Assembly (NCBI GenBank): GCA_003640385.1
Contig: RCAB01000027.1
Coordinates: 186,001 to 250,000 of the forward strand
Origin: Setaria digitata
Taxonomy: Eukaryota; Nematoda; Chromadorea; Rhabditida; Setariidae
DNA length: 64,000 bases
Direction of reading: 5' to 3'
Below are positions 63,494 through 64,000 of the stretch, one piece after another. A program made the translations under genes and the position numbers. The first letter of the stretch is position 1; each line of letters begins with the position of its first letter. The notes below the pieces were generated by a model. The model made no database searches, was not told the origin of the DNA, and saw only the letters and a list, made by a program, of their open reading frames with translations.

Positions 63494-64000
63494 TTAGAAA
63501 TTTTTGAATATCATGCTGGAGAAAAACAGCGCAGAACGGATAACAAGAGAAATACAGTGAACAACGAGTTGTATGCAGCTATTTTTCACTGTACAATAAG
63601 GAAGAGTGAGTGACGAGGGAGGTGGAGAATGAAACGAAAAAAAGGAGGGAAAAGGATGAAGGATCTTTACTTTCATGCAGAAGGGAATCACACACAAATT
63701 TTTACCGGGATAAATAAAAGCTAAGGCGCAAACAACATCGTTCCTCCATCTGCTATGACATTGCGTAATCATTTGCTCGTTTCCACCGAACTCCAACAAA
63801 AACGAAATAGGAAAATAAGCAGCGAAAAAAACAGGGATCAACATCTCAAATTTTAAACCAAAAAAATGTTTATTAATAATACCACTGATATCTGGAAATA
63901 ACTTAGTGTAAGAAGGTTTCAGAAGTACAAATGAGGAATGATCACAGGCTAATTCCAAATACTTTCCTGACAGACTTCTGAAAACTGTAGTATTTTCAAA
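63494..64000 (-). CDS. long unexplained ORF at the right edge, probable partial exon
   Basis: One minus frame is open for over 150 codons to a TAG or TAA near 63494, and upstream it stays open towards the window end, with a TTTTCAG acceptor about 20 nt before the usable part. It includes YTKLFPDISGIINKHF, LIPVFFAAYFPISFLLEFGG and CHSRWRNDVVCALAFIYPGK, a hydrophobic mix with possible membrane helices. The 3' half is Ser/Pro/Phe-rich and could be UTR. No family recognised. A run this long is unlikely by chance at this base composition. Confidence 0.35.
   Translation of the reverse strand, partial: FENTTVFRSLSGKYLELACDHSSFVLLKPSYTKLFPDISGIINKHFFGLKFEMLIPVFFAAYFPISFLLEFGGNEQMITQCHSRWRNDVVCALAFIYPGKNLCVIPFCMKVKILHPFPSFFSFHSPPPSSLTLPYCTVKNSCIQLVVHCISLVIRSALFFSSMIFKNF

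Noticed and set aside
1..64000. CRISPR array, phage, insertion sequence or bacterial operon
   Set aside because: No spaced repeats, no terminal-repeat transposase gene and no intronless gene blocks; all firm genes are spliced eukaryotic genes.

Overview
The window looks like a nuclear scaffold piece from a nematode. It is AT-rich, and its genes are split into exons of about 50-570 nt by introns ending in TTTCAG. Start codons often sit 7-60 nt after a bare TTTCAG-type acceptor, as expected for spliced-leader trans-splicing. The protein families (TIL, lustrin-type and WAP modules, a divergent GPCR, short Cys/Gly secreted proteins) fit a parasitic clade III (filarial or spirurid) worm best, but that placement is inferred. 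An N at 31805 after a CA repeat marks an assembly gap. All exon models were built by eye from splice signals and reading phase.

Layout. 1-4060 (-): secreted multidomain protease-inhibitor-like protein (two lustrin-type, one thyroglobulin-1, one WAP and at least five TIL modules), cut by the left edge. 8453-12283 (+): BTB protein with a Cys-rich zinc-binding tail. 17178-20598 (+): orphan rhodopsin-like GPCR. 21185-28712 (+): condensin subunit CAP-G. 33593-43629 (+): SIPA1L-type Rap GTPase-activating protein with RapGAP, PDZ and coiled coil. 45.0-49.7 kb (+): scattered coding-like fragments, some with in-frame stops, probably a decayed gene. 47350-52853: three secreted glycine/cysteine-rich proteins (-, -, +). 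53308-54279 (-): unrecognised coding stretch. 54730-55480 (-): secreted 8-Cys protein. 57427-58675 (-): TRAPPC6. 59838-62001 (-): KEN-box-bearing basic protein. 63494-64000 (-): a long unexplained ORF at the right edge.

No operon-like tight spacing is clear. The housekeeping genes (CAP-G, SIPA1L, TRAPPC6) act independently: chromosome condensation, Rap signalling and ER-Golgi tethering. The part with the most unexplained biology is 44-56 kb. It holds the Cys/Gly secreted cluster, a second secreted Cys-rich gene and gene debris, which is typical of a fast-evolving lineage-specific locus.
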